Shown: positions 60,474 through 64,000 of the stretch, piece after piece
Numbering within the stretch: the first letter of the stretch is position 1
Layout: each line of letters opens with the position of its first letter
From: Egicoccus sp. AB-alg2
GTDB taxonomy: Bacteria > Actinomycetota > Nitriliruptoria > Nitriliruptorales > Nitriliruptoraceae
DNA length: 64,000 bases
NCBI RefSeq assembly: GCF_041821065.1
Contig: NZ_JBGUAX010000010.1
Coordinates: 89,643 to 153,642 of the forward strand
Direction: 5' to 3'
Position numbers and translations under genes: made by a program
The notes under the pieces: model-generated
Told to the model about the DNA's origin: nothing
The model's database searches: none
What the model saw: only the letters and a program-made list of their open reading frames with translations

Positions 60474-63400
60474 ATGCCCGCCCGTCACGCCTACCTCGAC
60501 GGCAACGAGGCCGCTGCCCGCGTCGCCTACGCCTGCTCCGACACGGTGGCGATCTACCCGATCACCCCGGCGTCGCCGATGGGTGAGCACGCCGATGCCT
60601 GGGCCGCCGCTGGGCGTCCGAACCTGTTCGGCGACGTGCCCGAGGTCGTGGAGATGCAGTCCGAGGCCGGGGCCGCCGGCGCGCTGCACGGCGCCCTGCA
60701 GCGCGGCGCGCTGGCCACGACGTTCACGGCCTCGCAGGGTCTGCTGCTGATGCTGCCCAACATGTACAAGATCGCCGGCGAGCTCACGCCGGCGGTCATC
60801 CACGTCGCGGCCCGCTCGTTGGCGACGCACGCGCTGTCGATCTTCGGTGACCACTCCGACGTCATGGCCGCGCGCGGCACCGGTTGGACGATGCTCGCCG
60901 CGGCGACGCCGCAGGAGGCCCACGACCTCGCCGCCGTCGCCCACGCCGTGACGCTGACGACCCGCCTGCCGGTCCTGCACTTCTTCGACGGCTTCCGCAC
61001 GTCGCACGAGATCAACCGCGTCGAACTACTGGACGACGAGGTGCTGCGCGACCTGCTCGACGACGAGGCGCTCGCCGCCCACCGGGCCCGCGCGCTCGAC
61101 CCCAACCGGCCCGTCCTGCGCGGCACCGCCCAGAACCCGGACGTGTTCTTCCAGGCCAGAGAGGCCGCCAACCCCTTCCACGAGGCGGTGCCGGACGCCG
61201 TCGCCGCCGTGATGGAGCGCCTGGCGTCGTCGACGGGCCGCCGGTACGGGCTCGTCGACTACCACGGCGCGCCCGACGCCACCCGCGTCATCGTGATCAT
61301 GGGGTCCGGGACCGGCGCGGTCCGCTCCGCGGTCGACACGCTGGTCGCGAACGGCGAGCGGGTCGGGATGCTCACCATCCGCCTGTACCGCCCTTTCCCG
61401 GCCGAGGCGTTGCTGAAGGCGCTGCCGATCACCGTCACCGACGTCGCGGTGCTGGATCGCACCAAGGAGCCCGGCGCGATCGGCGAGCCGCTCCGCCTCG
61501 ACGTCACCGCGGTGCTCGCCGAGTCCGCCGCGAACCTCGAACGTGCCCTGCCGCGGATCATCGGCGGCCGTTACGGCCTGTCCTCGAAGGAGTTCACGCC
61601 CGCGATGGCCAAGGCGGTGTTCGACGAGCTGGCCTCGCCGATCCCGCATCGCGACTTCACGGTCGGCATCGTCGACGACGTCAGCCACCGCTCCCTGCCG
61701 GTCGACCCGAGCTTTCCCGACGGCAGCCGGGACGACGACGCGAGCTACGTGTTCTTCGGGCTCGGCTCCGACGGCACGGTCGGCGCCAACAAGGCGACCG
61801 TGAAGATCGTCGGCGAGGAACGCGACCTGCACGCCCAGGGCTACTTCGTGTACGACTCGAAGAAGTCCGGTGCCGTCACCGTCAGCCACCTGCGGTTCTC
61901 GCCGCGGCCCATCACCGCCAGCTGGCTGGTGCCCGACGGCCGCGCCGATCTCGTCGCGATCCACCAGTTCGGTCAGGTCGCCCGGACCGAGCCGTGGCGG
62001 GCGGTCCGTCGCGGCGGCACCGTGCTGTTGAACGCGCCGCTGCCGCCCAGCGCCATCTGGGCCGTCCTGCCCGACCACGCCCGGTACGCGGTCGTCGCCA
62101 GGGACCTGCGGCTGGTGACGCTCGACGCCTCGCGCATCGCCCGCGAGCACGGCCTGGGCGGGCGCATCAACACGGTCATGCAGACCGCCTTCTTCGCCGT
62201 GACCGACGTGCTGGACCTCGACGTCGCCCTGGAGCGGATGCGCGAGACCATCCGGGGCGCCTACGCCAAGCGTGGACCCGAGGTCGTGGCCGCCAATCTC
62301 GCCGCCGTCGACGCGGCGGTCGACGAGATCCGCACGGTGCCGGTTCCGGACGCGGACCCGCCGGCCGTCACCCCGGCGGAGGTCTTCGCCGACACCACGC
62401 TCGGCGAGACCCGCGTCGCGCGGGCCATCCTCGCCGGCCAGGGCGACCTGCTACCGGTCTCGGCCCTGCCGGTCGACGGCACGTTCCCGACCGGGACGGC
62501 CTGCATCGAGAAGCGGGCCATCGCGTCCGAGCTGCCGGCCTGGGACCCGTCGCTGTGCATCGACTGCGGCAAGTGCGCGCTGGCCTGCCCGCACGCGGCC
62601 ATCCGCATGAACGTGTTCGACCCGGACACGCTCGACGACGCCCCCGAGGGTTTCCTGTCCAAGGACACCAAGGACCGCGACCTCGCCGGGCTGCGCCTGA
62701 CCGTCCAGGTCGCACCCGACGACTGCACCGGCTGCCGCATCTGCGTCGAGGTGTGCCCCGGCTTCGCCAAGGACGACCCCACGCGCCGGTCGCTGGTCAT
62801 GGCACCGGCCGAACGCCGCCGGGACGTCGAGCGGCCCAACTGGGACTTCTTCCGCTCCCTGCCCGCCGCGGACCGCACGAAGCTGCGCCCCGACACCGTC
62901 CGAGGCTCGCAGCTGCTGATGCCGCTGTTCGAGTTCTCCGGCGCGTGCATCGGCTGCGGCGAGACGCCCTACCTCAAGCTCGTCAGCCAGCTGTTCGGTG
63001 ACCGCCTGCTGGTCGCGAACGCCACCGGCTGCTCGTCGATCTTCGGCGGCAACCTGCCGACGACCCCCTGGACGACGAACGAGGACGGGCGCGGACCCGC
63101 CTGGGCCAACTCGCTGTTCGAGGACAACGCCGAATTCGGCCTGGGCATGCGGGTCGCCCTCGACGGGCAGGTCGCCACCGCCCGCCGGCTGGTCGAACAG
63201 CTCGCGGGCCGGATCGGCGACGAGCTGGCGACGGCGCTGCTCGAGGCGGTCGCGACCGACGAGGCCGCCTTGGCCGCGCAGCGCGACCGCGTCGCCGAGC
63301 TCCGGCGGCGCCTCGAGGGCGACACGCAGCCGGACGCGCGCCGGTTGGCCGCGCTGGCCGACGTGCTGGTGCCCACCTCGGTGTGGATCGTCGGCGGTGA

Positions 63401-64000
63401 CGGCTGGGCCTACGACATCGGCTACGGCGGCGTGGACCACGTGCTGGCGTCGGGCCGGGACGTGAACCTGCTGGTGCTCGACACCCAGGTCTACTCGAAC
63501 ACCGGCGGGCAGGCCTCCAAGGCGACACCGCGGGGTGCGGTCGCCAAGTTCGCCGCCGCCGGCAAGGCGGGCGCGGGCAAGGACCTGGCGTTGCTGGCCC
63601 TGACCTACGGCGACGTGTACGTGGCCAAGATCGCGATGGGCGCCAACGAGATGCAGACCCTGCGGGCACTGCGCGAGGCACAGGCGTGGCCGGGCCCGTC
63701 GCTGGTGATTGCCTACGCCAGCTGCATCGCCCACGGCCTGGACGACATGGCCCACGCCCCCGACCACGCCGCGGCTGCCGTCGCGTCCGGCCTGTGGCCG
63801 CTGCTGCGCTACGACCCGGGCAAGACGCCGGGCAAGCGGTTCCGGCTGGACAGCAAGCGACCGAGCCTGCCGGTGGCCGAGTTCGCCGCCTCGGAGGCCC
63901 GTTTCGCCCAGCTGTCGCGGCGTGACCCGGCCGCGGCCCAGGCGCTGCTCGAGGGGCTGCAGGCCGACGTCGACACTCGGTGGGCGACCTACGAGCGTCT
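60474..64000 (+). CDS. nifJ: Pyruvate:ferredoxin (flavodoxin) oxidoreductase, 3' end beyond window
   Basis: At least 1175 codons of a single-chain PFOR, which converts pyruvate and CoA to acetyl-CoA, CO2 and reduced ferredoxin. The pyrimidine-binding domain I starts at once (VAIYPITPASPMGEHAD). The gamma-type central domain includes FFGLGSDGTVGANKATVK. Two 4Fe-4S sites follow: C695-x2-C698-x2-C701-x3-C705 and C751-x2-C754-x2-C757-x3-C761. The TPP-side cluster has CIGCGE (C825, C828), and the TPP loop GGDGWAYDIGYGG is followed by DTQVYSNTGGQ (Y1007 near). Known PFORs are about 1170-1200 residues, so only the extreme C-terminus is missing. Confidence 0.95.
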   Translation, partial: MPARHAYLDGNEAAARVAYACSDTVAIYPITPASPMGEHADAWAAAGRPNLFGDVPEVVEMQSEAGAAGALHGALQRGALATTFTASQGLLLMLPNMYKIAGELTPAVIHVAARSLATHALSIFGDHSDVMAARGTGWTMLAAATPQEAHDLAAVAHAVTLTTRLPVLHFFDGFRTSHEINRVELLDDEVLRDLLDDEALAAHRARALDPNRPVLRGTAQNPDVFFQAREAANPFHEAVPDAVAAVMERLASSTGRRYGLVDYHGAPDATRVIVIMGSGTGAVRSAVDTLVANGERVGMLTIRLYRPFPAEALLKALPITVTDVAVLDRTKEPGAIGEPLRLDVTAVLAESAANLERALPRIIGGRYGLSSKEFTPAMAKAVFDELASPIPHRDFTVGIVDDVSHRSLPVDPSFPDGSRDDDASYVFFGLGSDGTVGANKATVKIVGEERDLHAQGYFVYDSKKSGAVTVSHLRFSPRPITASWLVPDGRADLVAIHQFGQVARTEPWRAVRRGGTVLLNAPLPPSAIWAVLPDHARYAVVARDLRLVTLDASRIAREHGLGGRINTVMQTAFFAVTDVLDLDVALERMRETIRGAYAKRGPEVVAANLAAVDAAVDEIRTVPVPDADPPAVTPAEVFADTTLGETRVARAILAGQGDLLPVSALPVDGTFPTGTACIEKRAIASELPAWDPSLCIDCGKCALACPHAAIRMNVFDPDTLDDAPEGFLSKDTKDRDLAGLRLTVQVAPDDCTGCRICVEVCPGFAKDDPTRRSLVMAPAERRRDVERPNWDFFRSLPAADRTKLRPDTVRGSQLLMPLFEFSGACIGCGETPYLKLVSQLFGDRLLVANATGCSSIFGGNLPTTPWTTNEDGRGPAWANSLFEDNAEFGLGMRVALDGQVATARRLVEQLAGRIGDELATALLEAVATDEAALAAQRDRVAELRRRLEGDTQPDARRLAALADVLVPTSVWIVGGDGWAYDIGYGGVDHVLASGRDVNLLVLDTQVYSNTGGQASKATPRGAVAKFAAAGKAGAGKDLALLALTYGDVYVAKIAMGANEMQTLRALREAQAWPGPSLVIAYASCIAHGLDDMAHAPDHAAAAVASGLWPLLRYDPGKTPGKRFRLDSKRPSLPVAEFAASEARFAQLSRRDPAAAQALLEGLQADVDTRWATYER

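Noticed and set aside
60474..64000. A truncated PFOR pseudogene
   Set aside because: The frame is open from the start codon to the last base with all cluster and TPP motifs; it simply leaves the window.

Overview
The window is very GC-rich DNA packed with short-spaced genes, many starting with GTG or TTG, and it reads as an actinobacterial chromosome. The evidence is mycothiol biosynthesis genes (mshA, mshD), a GlnR-type regulator, an RsiG-type anti-sigma factor, an Rv0474-like XRE regulator, a gluABCD-type glutamate importer and a mycobacteria-like Tad pilus locus. Several architectures (one TadB-TadC fusion gene, a caa3 oxidase with its own cytochrome c domain, a pyruvate:ferredoxin oxidoreductase) suggest a deep-branching lineage such as Nitriliruptoria. 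That placement is inference. I see no phage, insertion sequence or CRISPR array.

Layout. 1-5.1 kb: a TrpB2-type enzyme and an ABC drug exporter with its TetR regulator. 5.1-5.6 kb: a Lys-Asp-Phe tRNA operon with promoter and terminator. 5.6-15.5 kb: mshD, a GlnR-like regulator, a hydrolase, a small redox cluster (HTH/TusA-like regulator, DUF4395 membrane protein, thioredoxin), acyl-CoA dehydrogenase, YgfZ and a proton-pumping pyrophosphatase. 15.5-22.9 kb: peroxiredoxin, soluble pyrophosphatase, rsiG-like gene, asparaginase, XRE regulator, GNAT protein, mshA, YbjN protein and proC. 23.0-26.5 kb: gluABCD-type importer. 26.5-30.8 kb (minus): RNA uridine methyltransferase, lipoprotein, prmA and an AI-2E/PerM-family permease.

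30.9-43.7 kb is a respiratory island: ABC exporter, caa3 oxidase genes ctaC, ctaD, ctaE and subunit IV, a membrane cupredoxin, then (minus) two zinc-ribbon/beta-propeller membrane proteins, an SGNH hydrolase and heme A synthase, with heme O synthase divergent. 43.7-46.6 kb: palindromic repeats, a self-regulated TetR-ABC exporter operon and a selenocysteine tRNA. 46.7-52.4 kb: CaCA antiporter, ArsR-family regulator with a 53-codon divergent ORF, M20 peptidase, NTF2-like protein and HAD phosphatase. 52.4-58.7 kb: a third beta-propeller protein and the Tad/Flp pilus locus. 58.7-64 kb: a 71-residue HTH protein with a nested operator, a secreted nuclease, a tandem repeat and a PFOR gene running off the window.

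The genes fall into three functional themes. One is thiol and redox homeostasis (mycothiol, thioredoxin, peroxiredoxin, TusA-like protein). The second is energy metabolism (caa3 oxidase, heme A synthesis, two pyrophosphatase types, PFOR). The third is cell-surface and developmental functions (Tad pilus, RsiG-like c-di-GMP sensor, propeller proteins). The observations I rate highest are the RsiG homologue with an exact c-di-GMP motif, the regulator that joins a winged helix to a cysteine-less TusA domain, the tRNA-Sec, the three-member zinc-ribbon/propeller family and the nested operators at two self-regulated regulators.
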